NCBI GenBank assembly: GCA_013152895.1
Contig: JAADFN010000032.1
Span: forward strand, 1 to 55,892
DNA: 55,892 nucleotides
Reading direction: 5' to 3'
DNA from: Acidobacteriota bacterium
GTDB lineage: Bacteria > Acidobacteriota > Thermoanaerobaculia > Thermoanaerobaculales > Sulfomarinibacteraceae
How positions within the stretch are numbered: the stretch's first letter is position 1; each line of letters begins with the position of its first letter. The notes under the pieces were generated by a model. The model worked only from the letters and a program-made list of their open reading frames with translations. It was not told where the DNA came from and did no database searches. Of the stretch, positions 1 through 8,583 are shown piece by piece. Made by a program: the position numbers and the translations under genes.

Positions 1-17
1 GAACGGCTCGGGATCAA

Positions 18-92
18 GACCGCGGGCCGGCCGTAGGCCGGGCCTCCCGGGCGCTGACCGCGGGCCTGCTGCAAGCAGGGCCTCCCGGGCGC
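18..92. repeat. Two tandem 37-bp structured repeats
   Basis: Two 37-bp units (18-54 and 56-92) share the ends GACCGCGGGCC and GGGCCTCCCGGGCGC. The 11-bp centres differ (GGCCGTAGGCC versus TGCTGCAAGCA), yet both are self-complementary around a 3-nt loop. The hairpin is therefore kept while the bases change. The function is unknown; it could be a REP-like element or part of an RNA leader. The array may continue left of the window. Confidence 0.6.
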
Positions 93-133
93 CCCTCGAC
101 TCATGCCGAAACTGTCGGCGGCGCGTTCGATAC

Positions 134-196
134 AAGCCCGCATGTCTCACCGTTTCTGTGGCGACCGCGAAGACGCACGCCACCTGCGGAGGAACA
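134..196 (+). repeat. Partial MITE-like repeat, copy A
   Basis: This stretch aligns by eye with the left part of the complete copy at 53460-53603. They share GCCCGCAT, TCTC, CGTTTC, ACCGC and GCCACC in the same order. No right terminal inverted repeat is visible, so this copy looks truncated. It lies in the leader of glgP. Confidence 0.45.
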
Positions 197-307
197 CCTG
201 TGTCACGCCTTCAGTCACACCCTTGGCTCCCGATCACCCGGCGTGCCTGCATCGTGCTACTCTTTCTCCAAGCGCCATCGTGGCGCTTTCGATCTTCAGG
301 AGGGCCG

Positions 308-2800
308 ATGAACGACGTCAAACCACCGATGAGCGCCGACGAGCTGCGAGACCGGTTCGTCCGTTACCTGCGGTACCAGCGTGGCTTGCGTCTCGACGAG
401 GCCGGCCCCGCCGAGTACCTCGCCGCGCTCGAGCTCGTGGTTCGCGACGTGCTGATCGACCGTGCAATGGACACGCAACGAACGTACGATCTCGTCAAGC
501 CGAAGACCGTCCACTACCTCTCCATGGAGTTCCTGCTCGGCCGGCTCCTCCACAACAACCTGATCTCGACCGGCCTGCTCGAGCCCGCACGCGAGGCGAT
601 GCAGCAGCTCGGCCTCAACCTCGACGTGATCACCGAAGAAGAACCCGATCCCGGCCTCGGCAACGGCGGCCTGGGACGGCTCGCGGCGTGCTTCCTCGAC
701 TCCCTCGCCACCCTCGACTACCCGGCCTTTGGATACGGCTTGCGGTACGAGTACGGCATGTTCCGGCAGGAGATCCAAAACGGCTGGCAGGTGGAGCGGC
801 CGGATACGTGGCTCAAGGGCGGCTACGCCTGGGAGATTCCGCGCCCCGACCTGACAGTCCCGGTCAAGGTCGGCGGTGGGGTGGAGTGGCACCAGGGCGC
901 GAGCGGCAAGTTCCGGCCATCGTGGGTCAACTGGCGCGTCTTTTACGGCGTTCCCCACGACATCCTCGTCGCCGGCTATCAGACGGGAACCGTGTCGATA
1001 CTCCGTCTCTGGGCTGCCGAGGCGCCCCGGGAGTTCGACTTCCAGATCTTCTCCCAGGGGGATTTCATCAAGGCAGTCGCGGAACGCGAGCGGATCGAAT
1101 CGGTCACACGCGTGCTCTACCCGGCCGACGAGGTCGAGGCCGGCCGCCGTCTCCGCCTGCTCCAGGAGTACTTCCTCGTCGCCTCGTCGGTCCAGGACAC
1201 GATGCGCCGTTTCCGCGCCCGGTACGGCGAGGCGTGGGAGCTTTTGCCCGACGCGGTCGCGTTTCAGCTCAACGACACGCACCCTGCGCTGGCCATCGCC
1301 GAGCTCATGCGCTTCCTCGTCGACGAGGCCGAGCTCAGGTGGTCGAAGGCGTGGGAGCTGACCCGTGCGGTCTGCTCGTACACCAATCACACGATGCTCC
1401 CGGAGGCGCTGGAGACGTGGCCAGTCGGATTGATGGAATCGATGCTCCCCCGGCACGTCCAGATCATCTACGAGATCAACCGGCGGTTCCTCAACGGGCT
1501 CTCCCCGGCGATCCAGCAGGACGTCGAGCGGCTGAAGAGGCTTTCGCTGATCCACGAGGACGGGGAGAAGCGCTTCAGAATGGCCCATCTGGCGATCGTA
1601 GGCAGTCACAGGATCAACGGCGTTGCACGCCTGCACACCGAGCTCATCAAGACCCGCCTCGTTCCCGACTTCGCGGCCCTGTGGCCCGACCGTTTCCTCG
1701 CCATCACCAACGGCATCACACCGAGACGCTGGCTGGGCGCCTGCAACCCGAGGCTGGCAGCGATCATCTCGAAGCGTATCGGGCCCGGCTGGCTTCACAA
1801 CCTGCGGCGGCTCGTCGAGCTTGCCCCGATGGCCGGAGACGCCGGGCTCCAGGAGGAGGTTCGCCACGCGAAGCACTCCGCCAAGATCGACCTGGCGCAG
1901 ACGATTTCCGAGCTGTGCAACGTCACGGCCGACCCGGACTCGCTCTTCGACGTCCAGATCAAGCGCCTGCACGAGTACAAGCGGCAACTCCTCAACGCCA
2001 TGCACGTCATCGCACTCTACCGGCGTCTCAAGGCCGACCCGTCGGCCGCGGTCGTCCCCCGCACCGTGATCTTCGCTGCGAAGGCTGCGCCCGCGTACCA
2101 CATGGCCAAGTTGATCATCCGCCTGATCAACGGCATCGGCCACGTGGTCAACAACGACCCGGATACCGCCGGTCATCTCAGCGTCGTCTTCCTCCCCGAC
2201 TACCGCGTGACGCTGGCGGAGAAGATCATCCCGGCCGCCGATCTCTCCGAGCAGATCTCGGCCGCCGGGTGGGAGGCGTCGGGAACCGGCAACATGAAGC
2301 TCGCCCTCAACGGCGCGTTGACGATCGGCACCCTCGACGGCGCGAACATCGAGATCCGGGACGCCGTCGGTCCCGAGAACATCTTCATCTTCGGGCTGAC
2401 CGCCGACGAGGCGCTCCGGCTGACCACCGTCAGCCAGTACGACCCGTGGAACTACTACCGATCGGATCCGGAGCTCGCCGGAGTCATGGACGACCTCCAC
2501 ACCGGCCGCTTCACCCCCGGCGAGGAGCACGTCTCCAGGGAGATCTGGTCAGCGTTGATGGAACACGGCGACCGCTACCTGCACCTCGCAGACTTCCGTT
2601 CCTACGCCGACACCCAGGCCCGCGTCGCCGCGCTCTACACCGATCCCGCCGCATGGACGGCCATGGCCATCAAGAACATCGCCGCCATGGGTTACTTCTC
2701 CTCCGACCGCGCCATCCGCGAGTACGCCGAAAAGATCTGGAATCTCCATCCCGTTCCGGTCAACGCGAACCCCAAGATGCCCACGGACACCTCCACGTAA
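308..2800 (+). CDS. glgP: Glycogen/alpha-glucan phosphorylase
   Basis: This cytoplasmic enzyme splits alpha-1,4-glucan with phosphate to release glucose-1-phosphate, using pyridoxal phosphate. The product is 830 aa, normal for the family. The N-terminal signature VHYLSMEFLLGRLL and the glycine-rich GLGNGGLGRLA are present. The cofactor-binding stretch EASGTGNMKLALNGA places the Schiff-base lysine at about residue 664. The ORF is open further upstream (from 158), but the ATG at 308 has AGGAGG just before it and matches where the family starts, so it was chosen. The gene stands alone, followed by a 570-bp non-coding stretch. The long ORFs in the other frames here are GC-driven shadows. Confidence 0.97.
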   Translation: MNDVKPPMSADELRDRFVRYLRYQRGLRLDEAGPAEYLAALELVVRDVLIDRAMDTQRTYDLVKPKTVHYLSMEFLLGRLLHNNLISTGLLEPAREAMQQLGLNLDVITEEEPDPGLGNGGLGRLAACFLDSLATLDYPAFGYGLRYEYGMFRQEIQNGWQVERPDTWLKGGYAWEIPRPDLTVPVKVGGGVEWHQGASGKFRPSWVNWRVFYGVPHDILVAGYQTGTVSILRLWAAEAPREFDFQIFSQGDFIKAVAERERIESVTRVLYPADEVEAGRRLRLLQEYFLVASSVQDTMRRFRARYGEAWELLPDAVAFQLNDTHPALAIAELMRFLVDEAELRWSKAWELTRAVCSYTNHTMLPEALETWPVGLMESMLPRHVQIIYEINRRFLNGLSPAIQQDVERLKRLSLIHEDGEKRFRMAHLAIVGSHRINGVARLHTELIKTRLVPDFAALWPDRFLAITNGITPRRWLGACNPRLAAIISKRIGPGWLHNLRRLVELAPMAGDAGLQEEVRHAKHSAKIDLAQTISELCNVTADPDSLFDVQIKRLHEYKRQLLNAMHVIALYRRLKADPSAAVVPRTVIFAAKAAPAYHMAKLIIRLINGIGHVVNNDPDTAGHLSVVFLPDYRVTLAEKIIPAADLSEQISAAGWEASGTGNMKLALNGALTIGTLDGANIEIRDAVGPENIFIFGLTADEALRLTTVSQYDPWNYYRSDPELAGVMDDLHTGRFTPGEEHVSREIWSALMEHGDRYLHLADFRSYADTQARVAALYTDPAAWTAMAIKNIAAMGYFSSDRAIREYAEKIWNLHPVPVNANPKMPTDTST

Positions 2801-2949
2801 CGGCACCACGGACGGCGACCAAGGCCGCGGAACGCTCCGTCCACATCATTCCTGAGTATCTCGTGCCACCCGGGAGCGGCCCATCACGGTGCTGACGATC
2901 CGCGAGACACATCATGGCCCACCGCTCGTGGTCATGCCCGGCCCGGTCC

Positions 2950-2965
2950 GGTGATTGATATCACC
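2950..2965. promoter_or_regulatory. Palindrome GGTGAT-N4-ATCACC
   Basis: GGTGATTGATATCACC is a perfect inverted repeat with a 4-nt centre. It uses the same hexamer half-sites as the element at 3081, in the opposite arrangement. This suggests a dimeric DNA-binding protein; the LuxR-type regulator encoded at 8584-9792 is a candidate only by proximity. Confidence 0.4.
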
Positions 2966-3080
2966 TCTTCCGGATACCCGTCCGTGCCGTCGCACGCACC
3001 GTCCCCCGTCGGCCAGCCGGCCCAAAGCGGGCAATCGAGAAGGCGCCATCGGGCTGCCGAGCCGGGGCCCGGATTCCGGA

Positions 3081-3101
3081 ATCACCTGTTTGGGTGATGA
3101 C
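3081..3101 (+). promoter_or_regulatory. Operator-like element shared with 8465-8485
   Basis: The 20-mer TCACCTGTTTGGGTGATGAC, with one extra leading A, recurs without mismatch at 8465-8485 on the other strand. Both copies have the same orientation relative to the gene downstream. It contains ATCACC-N6-GGTGAT. Two identical 21-mers ahead of two functionally similar gene sets point to common control. Confidence 0.6.
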
Positions 3102-3372
3102 GGCGCAACTCCGGAAGATGTATTCACGGTAATAGATGTCACGTTGTAATCACGGGGCCGGATCACGGCTCGTTCGGTCACCAGGCCGGGCTGCTCACGG
3201 TCGCCGTGGACAGTGAGATCGCCCGGCGGCGGCGAGCCTCCGGAGGTCCAGGAGGAAAGGGGGTGGCAGAGAGAGCTTATTGAAGGAAGGATCGAAGGCT
3301 GTGACGGTTACTGGTGCACTCCGCACGGATTGTGCCGGTCCCGCCGATGATGGCAACCGAAAGGAGAACACG

Positions 3373-4557
3373 ATGGGAAAGATTGAATTGCAAGAGGCAC
3401 GACGGCTGGCTGGACTGGAGTTGAACGGGTTGGCAATAACCGGGGCGATCGCCGTCGAGGAAATCGGTGGCGCACGCGTCGGTGCGAGAGGCACCACGAT
3501 CTACGATCCCAGCGGCGAGCCACTGTTCTACCGCGTACCGTTGCACCGCGGAAGGGGAAGGATCGGCTTTACCGACGTGGCCGCGGACGAAGCTTTAGGG
3601 GAGCCACTGCTCGCCACGACGTACGGTGCGGCCTGGGACGAGACGAAGATCAAGCGGGAAGCCATGGTGCACGCCAGAAGGCTGCGGCGCAACCTCAGGT
3701 ACACGAGGATCCGGTTCGTCGCCTACAGCTATCCGAAAGTGGCGGTCCAGTTTCTGCACGGATCCGAAGAAGTGTTGATGCTGGAATGGGGATCATGGGC
3801 GAAGGTGCCACCAGCGAGTGTCGGTGACCGTCACCCCATGGAGCCCGGAAACTTCGAGAGATGGTCGTTGCTCGAAGAGATGCCCGATCGGGTCCGGAGA
3901 GCGAACGAAGAATCGTTCAGAGCTCGTGTCGGCGCCTGGCGCGAGGCGACCGCCGTCCGGGCCTTCCGGGGGTTGGATACCTTGCGGGTGAGGCCCGATC
4001 TGGTGCGGATCAGGCCGGAGATGATTCGTCTTTTCGGCTCGAGAGAGCTCCATTTTTCGGGAGACGCCGGCACGCATCATCCGTGTTATGAGCTCACCGG
4101 CCAGGCCACAAGCGTCTGGTGCGTGGCGGCAAGCACGCAGATGCTCCTGGCGTTCTGGCGCTACGGGTACACCCAGGACCGAATCGCCCAGGCATTGGGG
4201 CTTGGCACCCGCGCTCATCCGAGCGGGCTGCCCTACTCCCGGGTCGGGGACGTCGTGACACAGATCGAGGCCCTGACCTCCCACGCCCTGGACGCCACCA
4301 TGGTTGTCAACCCCGGGTTCAACGTCTTTCGCGACGAGATCGATGAGAATCGTCCATTGATCAGCTTCATCCCCGGTCATTCACGCACGGTTGCGGGCTA
4401 CTATTACACGATACTTCATCTGCCCGGGCAGCTCGCGTTCCGGGGTCTGTTGGTGTACGACCCGTGGCCCCCGAACACCGGTACAATCCACAGGTATGAG
4501 AACTTCAACGTGCAAACCTACCAGTACGCGTACCACGCCCATCTGACCCTGGTGTGA
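3373..4557 (+). CDS. C39-like papain-fold cysteine peptidase
   Basis: The 394-aa product has no signal peptide. The C-terminal ~150 residues look like a papain-fold (peptidase C39-like) domain. The likely nucleophile is Cys250 in SVWCVAASTQMLLAF, the His is 336 in FIPGHSRTVAGY, and the third residue may be the Asp of VYDPWPPN. The N-terminal half includes a beta-rich stretch (EPLFYRVPLHRGRGRIGF) that resembles the protein encoded at 4554 and the C-terminus of the 5227-6417 product. The ATG at 3373 follows AAGGAGA and is preferred to the TTG at 3280. The gene overlaps 4554-5072 by four bases, implying coupled translation. The substrate is unknown; a C39-like domain need not be an active protease. 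Confidence 0.7.
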   Translation: MGKIELQEARRLAGLELNGLAITGAIAVEEIGGARVGARGTTIYDPSGEPLFYRVPLHRGRGRIGFTDVAADEALGEPLLATTYGAAWDETKIKREAMVHARRLRRNLRYTRIRFVAYSYPKVAVQFLHGSEEVLMLEWGSWAKVPPASVGDRHPMEPGNFERWSLLEEMPDRVRRANEESFRARVGAWREATAVRAFRGLDTLRVRPDLVRIRPEMIRLFGSRELHFSGDAGTHHPCYELTGQATSVWCVAASTQMLLAFWRYGYTQDRIAQALGLGTRAHPSGLPYSRVGDVVTQIEALTSHALDATMVVNPGFNVFRDEIDENRPLISFIPGHSRTVAGYYYTILHLPGQLAFRGLLVYDPWPPNTGTIHRYENFNVQTYQYAYHAHLTLV

Positions 4558-5072
4558 CCGTGTCCATGGATCGTGAGCTGCACGCCGTGTTGCGGAGAGC
4601 TGCGGAGCTCGTGCGGGCTGGCGTGGCCGGTGATCCATGGGTCCAACTCCACGGACGCTTGCGCGATCCGATGGTGGTCGTCCACCCCTGGGGCGACGCG
4701 CAATCCTGGCTCGTTCCCGTCACTGCCGGAGACCGGATGGTCGGCTACGTGCAGTTGAATCCCGACCTTCAATTCATGCGATACGTATCGTTCCAGAGAG
4801 TGCGCGGCAGCTTGAAGGACACACCGTTGGCGGCGGACTGGTTGGAAACCGAGCGTATCCGGGAGCGGGCGGCGGCTTTCGCCAGGCCTGACGAGATACT
4901 CGATGAGCCCGTTCTCACCTACGACCGGTATCCGGATCGGCTTGCATGGAGGGTCCAGGCTCGAAGCACGGATGGTGGAACGCGGGAGATCATGGTTGCC
5001 GGCGACATGGTTTACGAACCGGTCCAGCCCGGTGACGTGATCGGTGGTCCGGGAAACCAGGGAGCACCCTGA
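4554..5072 (+). CDS. Stand-alone accessory domain of papain-fold system
   Basis: I do not know this 172-aa protein as a named family. It starts at a GTG overlapping the stop of the peptidase gene (GTGA). Its second half resembles the C-terminus of the product of 5227-6417: YPDRLAWRVQARSTDGG and GDMVYEP here, YLPAWRIETPGG and GTVYKLP there. The same domain therefore appears as a separate protein beside one peptidase and fused to the other. A PepSY/propeptide-like inhibitory or chaperone role is possible but unproven. There is no signal peptide or membrane segment. Confidence 0.6.
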   Translation: MTVSMDRELHAVLRRAAELVRAGVAGDPWVQLHGRLRDPMVVVHPWGDAQSWLVPVTAGDRMVGYVQLNPDLQFMRYVSFQRVRGSLKDTPLAADWLETERIRERAAAFARPDEILDEPVLTYDRYPDRLAWRVQARSTDGGTREIMVAGDMVYEPVQPGDVIGGPGNQGAP

Positions 5073-5093
5073 TACCCGGATACGGCAAAATGG

Positions 5094-5130
5094 TCGGCCC
5101 CTGCCATCGAGGCAGGGGCCGATTCATCTT
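5094..5130. terminator. Strong hairpin terminator between convergent genes
   Basis: A perfect 12-bp stem (TCGGCCCCTGCC / GGCAGGGGCCGA) closes a 5-nt loop, ATCGA. It is followed by TTCATCTT. It lies between the ends of the genes at 5072 (plus) and 5227 (minus) and could stop transcription from both sides. Confidence 0.75.
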
Positions 5131-5226
5131 GGGACTTCCGGGCCGGCCGGAAGGATCAACGATGCGTTGGGCCGAGCCATCTTACACGCCGTTGTCCCTT
5201 CAGCTCGCAGCCGCCCATCGGCGAGA

Positions 5227-6417
5227 TCACCGCATCTTCGACCTCGGCCGTAGTTTTCGTGAGGGCGGGAGCTTGTACACGGTGCCACGTCCGGTGACCA
5301 CGGCCGAACCTCCCGGGGTTTCGATCCGCCACGCAGGGAGGTAGCGGGGAGCAATGCCGGGGCCGGAAACCGTATACGCCCGAGCTTCGCTCAGATCCCG
5401 AAGCCGCAACACCGCAGCGGATCGGCGGATGGCCTCCCGCTCGTCGAGCAGGGGGCGCGGGCTGAACCGGTCGATCTCCTGGAATTCGCCGGTGTACGCA
5501 TTGACGAGAACCGCCAGCGACGGAGCTTCCCCTCGGCGGGCGAAGGGAACGATGTAGTAGCCCCCTCGCTTCGGGTTGACGAGAATGGGCGCCTGGGGCC
5601 GGGCGCTCTGAGCTCCGCAGAACGGTTCCATTTCGGCAAGCCTCAGCTTCCGGATCCAGCGTCTTGCAAACGCAGCCGCCTTTTCGGGGGGGATCGGCCG
5701 GCCCGTCATGATTTCGCGCCTGACGCGAACGATGCCCCTGCGAGCGGGGGGCTCGATCACCGCCACGTATTTCCCGTTGAAGGCGCTGCTGGCCTTGTTC
5801 ACGGGGCTGAGCTCGCCAAGGAAGATACTGGCCGAAACGTACCTTTCGAGGGGAGGATCGCCCAGGGGGACACCCGGATCGACGAGCCAGACGTACGTGA
5901 GGTCCACCGTCGAGTGGGTCGTCGGGTCCTGGTCGGTGACGATTCCCCTGATGACGATCCAGTGTTCCCGGTGGGCGGTGTACGAGTTGTGCGGATCCGT
6001 GTCAAGCAGCAATGGTACCGGGAAGTTGTTTCGGGTCATCCAGTAGGCGACCGAGTACATGAGCTTGTTGGCGTTCGTACGGGCATAGACGACCCAATGA
6101 CCGGAGGCCGGGGGCGGACACAGGCTCATCAGTGCGCCTCGCAACCCCGCAGGGTCCGTATCCCATGCCGTTTCGGACTTGTTGGCCAGGATGGACAGCC
6201 AGGCGTCGGCCTGACTGATGGTGCACGCCCCGGAGGGGTATCCCTGCATAACCATTTCCGCCGTCGCGGGGCCACACCACGTCACGGCTTCCTCAGAATG
6301 GGGCGGAACGCTCAGCAAGACGCTGTGAAGCTGAGCGAGGCACGGAGACGTCCATAATGTCACCAGGACCGTGCCGAGGAGCGCTCGTTGTACGGTTCTC
6401 CAAGCCGGAGTTCTCAT
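5227..6417 (-). CDS. Secreted C39-like papain-fold protein with C-terminal beta domain
   Basis: The 396-aa product begins with a clear signal peptide ending near SPCLAQ, so it acts outside the cytoplasm. A papain-like domain follows: Cys48 in AVTWCGPATAEMVM, a His in REHWIVIRGI and an Asp in WLVDPG. The last ~130 residues form a second domain (GGYYIVPFARRGEAPSLAVL ... LPAWRIETPGG) matching the free-standing protein at 4554-5072. The start has AGGAGC upstream. It lies 19 bp after the 6437-8257 gene, so the two probably form one operon. It converges on the 3373-5072 pair, giving a mirrored arrangement of related peptidases. Confidence 0.7.
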   Translation of the reverse strand: MRTPAWRTVQRALLGTVLVTLWTSPCLAQLHSVLLSVPPHSEEAVTWCGPATAEMVMQGYPSGACTISQADAWLSILANKSETAWDTDPAGLRGALMSLCPPPASGHWVVYARTNANKLMYSVAYWMTRNNFPVPLLLDTDPHNSYTAHREHWIVIRGIVTDQDPTTHSTVDLTYVWLVDPGVPLGDPPLERYVSASIFLGELSPVNKASSAFNGKYVAVIEPPARRGIVRVRREIMTGRPIPPEKAAAFARRWIRKLRLAEMEPFCGAQSARPQAPILVNPKRGGYYIVPFARRGEAPSLAVLVNAYTGEFQEIDRFSPRPLLDEREAIRRSAAVLRLRDLSEARAYTVSGPGIAPRYLPAWRIETPGGSAVVTGRGTVYKLPPSRKLRPRSKMR

Positions 6418-6436
6418 GGTTGTGCTCCTTTCTGTC

Positions 6437-8257
6437 CTACGGCGCGCACGTCGAGCCGGTGATATTGATGGTCACCGATTGATGGGCATCGCCGCGGATG
6501 ATGTAGTTATACCCGTTGATCGTTCGTTTCCAGGTCCGGAGATAGAATGTGTACGCACAGTCACAGGGTGCAGACCATCCGCTCGGGGGCACGATGGCGT
6601 TGACAACGCCGCTCCACAGGAAAGGTCCTTCGGCATTGACGTTCGACGCGTAGCTGTCGCTGAAGATCGACGCCGACTTGTTGTGCCCCCAGAGCGCCCT
6701 CAGGGAGTAGCTGAGAAGGTGATGGTTTGGATCGTACGCCTTGATCCGGAAGTCGAACGTGTTGGAACCCGATAGGACGATCCCGCATGCGCTCACCGGT
6801 CCCCCGGGGACCTGCCGGACCGCGAGCACATCCGTGTCCACCGGGCTGTTGTCGATCATCAATGACAGGCTGTTCTTGGCTGCCGGGAGAAGGTGGGTCA
6901 GCGGCGTGTACGTCGCTCCGGTCTTCTTGTAGAGCTCAACACCGAAGGTGTGCAGGCCGTTGGTGGAGCTGTGCCAGCGCATCATGAGGAACGACGGGTA
7001 CCAGCGGTACGGCGCTCCCGGGTATTCGGGAGGAATCGCGTAGTAGCCCCCTCCCCCGGGGACCGGCCCAACGGGGGTGAGCTCGTACGTGCTCGTGGCC
7101 GGGTTCCATCGATAGGCCTTCCACCCGGACTGAAGGGGCGTCGGCGATCCGCCGGGCGAGGTCATCAGCACCCGGTAGTGCGTCGCTCCGAGACTCTTGA
7201 AGTTGGAGAGATTGCCCAGGATATTGATCGTCCCACCGAACGGAGCGTGAGTGACCTTGAAGAAGTAACCCGGACCGGTGGTTGCGTAGCCATCCACGAT
7301 ACTGGTGGAAGGCACGTGGCCGACACCGAGGAATACGGGCTCTCCCATGGGCAACTGGGCGAGCTGGACGCGCATCAGCTTGCTGTCGGTCGTCACATAC
7401 GCGGTACCCGAGGCGAGGTTGAAGGTAAGAGCCGAGGGTCCGGAAGGCAAACCCGTGATGATGGGGCTGTGCGTCACGGTGACGAGATCGATGAGAGACA
7501 CCTGCCTGGCCGGATTCCTCTGAACGACCCAGAGGGAGGTCTCCGCCGGATCGCTCCACGAGAGGAAGAACGGCGCCGTGAGGCCCGTGGCGACGTTTCG
7601 CACGCGGGTTCCGGTGGAAAGCTCGATCTCGGCGACTCGCGAGCCCGTTTGTTCCGTCACGTAGGCCAGGGTTCGATCCGTCGTGATCGCAAGGCCTACG
7701 GGATGGCCGAGGCCGCCGGTCACCGGGACTTTCACGCCGGTCGTCAGGTTGACCTTCCAGAGCCGGCCGATATCGTATCCGACCACATAAGCAGTACCGT
7801 GGGCTGAATCGAGGGCCAGTTGCTGTGGTGCGCCAAGGTTGAAGGTGACAAGGCTCCTGGCTCCCGTGCCCAGGTCGACTTTCCACAAAGCCCCGCTGGT
7901 ACCGGGGTCGTCGCGAGTCGTGACATACCCCGTGCCGGAATCGAGGTCCAGCGCGATGTCCTCGGGATGGGAGAAGCCGCTCGCGAGCGTTGTCACGGCA
8001 CAGGTGGGCGGGCTCGCGACCTCGCAGCCCGGAACGAGGTCCATGCGCCGAAGCGTTCCCGAGTTGTACTCGACGAAATACAGGGCGTTGGCGGTGGGAT
8101 CGTACGCAATCCCGACCCCAGCTCCGAGCCCTGAGGCGAGCTCGGTCGTGGTTACCGCTGCGACCTGGCTGGCGAGGCACACAACGAGTACGGCCACCAG
8201 GAGGGCACACGCAACAGCCGGGGACCCGTGATGCACGTGGGGGGTGTGGTGTTTCAT
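6437..8257 (-). CDS. Secreted beta-propeller protein
   Basis: The 606-aa product carries a signal peptide (ACALLVAVLVVCLASQVAA). Residues about 35-300 contain repeated blades such as GVGIAYDPTANALYFVEYNSG, LDSAHGTAYVVGY and ITTDRTLAYVTEQTGS, typical of NHL/YVTN-type propellers. The C-terminal 300 residues are not recognised; they include paired cysteines (APCDCAY) and are rich in Tyr and Trp. The gene heads an operon with the secreted peptidase downstream. Its leader contains the operator-like element at 8465. A cell-surface binding role is likely; the ligand is unknown. Confidence 0.65.
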   Translation of the reverse strand: MKHHTPHVHHGSPAVACALLVAVLVVCLASQVAAVTTTELASGLGAGVGIAYDPTANALYFVEYNSGTLRRMDLVPGCEVASPPTCAVTTLASGFSHPEDIALDLDSGTGYVTTRDDPGTSGALWKVDLGTGARSLVTFNLGAPQQLALDSAHGTAYVVGYDIGRLWKVNLTTGVKVPVTGGLGHPVGLAITTDRTLAYVTEQTGSRVAEIELSTGTRVRNVATGLTAPFFLSWSDPAETSLWVVQRNPARQVSLIDLVTVTHSPIITGLPSGPSALTFNLASGTAYVTTDSKLMRVQLAQLPMGEPVFLGVGHVPSTSIVDGYATTGPGYFFKVTHAPFGGTINILGNLSNFKSLGATHYRVLMTSPGGSPTPLQSGWKAYRWNPATSTYELTPVGPVPGGGGYYAIPPEYPGAPYRWYPSFLMMRWHSSTNGLHTFGVELYKKTGATYTPLTHLLPAAKNSLSLMIDNSPVDTDVLAVRQVPGGPVSACGIVLSGSNTFDFRIKAYDPNHHLLSYSLRALWGHNKSASIFSDSYASNVNAEGPFLWSGVVNAIVPPSGWSAPCDCAYTFYLRTWKRTINGYNYIIRGDAHQSVTINITGSTCAP

Positions 8258-8377
8258 GAAGACATCTCCTTTCTTTCAGCCGGATGTCCCGGCCGAGGTT
8301 GACGAGCTCCCCCGGAAGACGGGGGCCGCAGTGCTCGTGAGAGTCACCACGGTTTTTCATCTCCCGTTGGTGCGAAT

Positions 8378-8408
8378 CCCGGGGACAAATACCGCGTTCG
8401 TCCCCGGG
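8378..8408. promoter_or_regulatory. 9-bp inverted repeat in leader of propeller gene
   Basis: CCCGGGGAC and GTCCCCGGG form perfect arms around a 13-nt centre. It lies about 120 bp upstream of the start codon at 8257. It could be the terminator of the LuxR-type gene or an operator; there is no T-run on either side, so I cannot decide. Confidence 0.4.
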
Positions 8409-8464
8409 AGGCGATCCGATGTCAGAGGCCTCTTGAGGCATATGTACCGGTTCACCGTCCGGGG

Positions 8465-8485
8465 GTCATCACCCAAACAGGTGAT
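8465..8485 (-). promoter_or_regulatory. Operator-like element, second copy
   Basis: On the minus strand this reads exactly as 3081-3101. It sits between the LuxR-type gene and the propeller/peptidase operon, about 210 bp before the start at 8257. In both copies a GC-rich patch and an ATGTAT/ACATAT-like stretch follow. Confidence 0.6.
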
Positions 8486-8583
8486 CGGCCCGGTACAAAC
8501 CCACCGATCCGCCGGCGGTAGCACGCCGATCCAGTTGTCATCACTTGAATAACCCGGAGGTACGTCTCTGGCCGCGCGGAGCG

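Larger units (their letters stand above)
2801..3372. other. Intergenic leader with several ATCACC/GGTGAT half-sites
   Basis: I see no convincing gene in this 572-bp stretch. It carries a palindrome at 2950, the conserved operator-like element at 3081, and further TCACGG-like half-sites near 3125-3170. It is probably the control region of the 3373-5072 gene pair. The short ORFs on both strands have no recognisable features. Confidence 0.5.

Noticed and set aside
103-2895. 930-aa ORF overlapping glgP in another frame
   Set aside because: Arg/Pro-rich composition with no domain; it is a GC-driven shadow of the phosphorylase gene, as is the 744-aa minus ORF at 296-2530.
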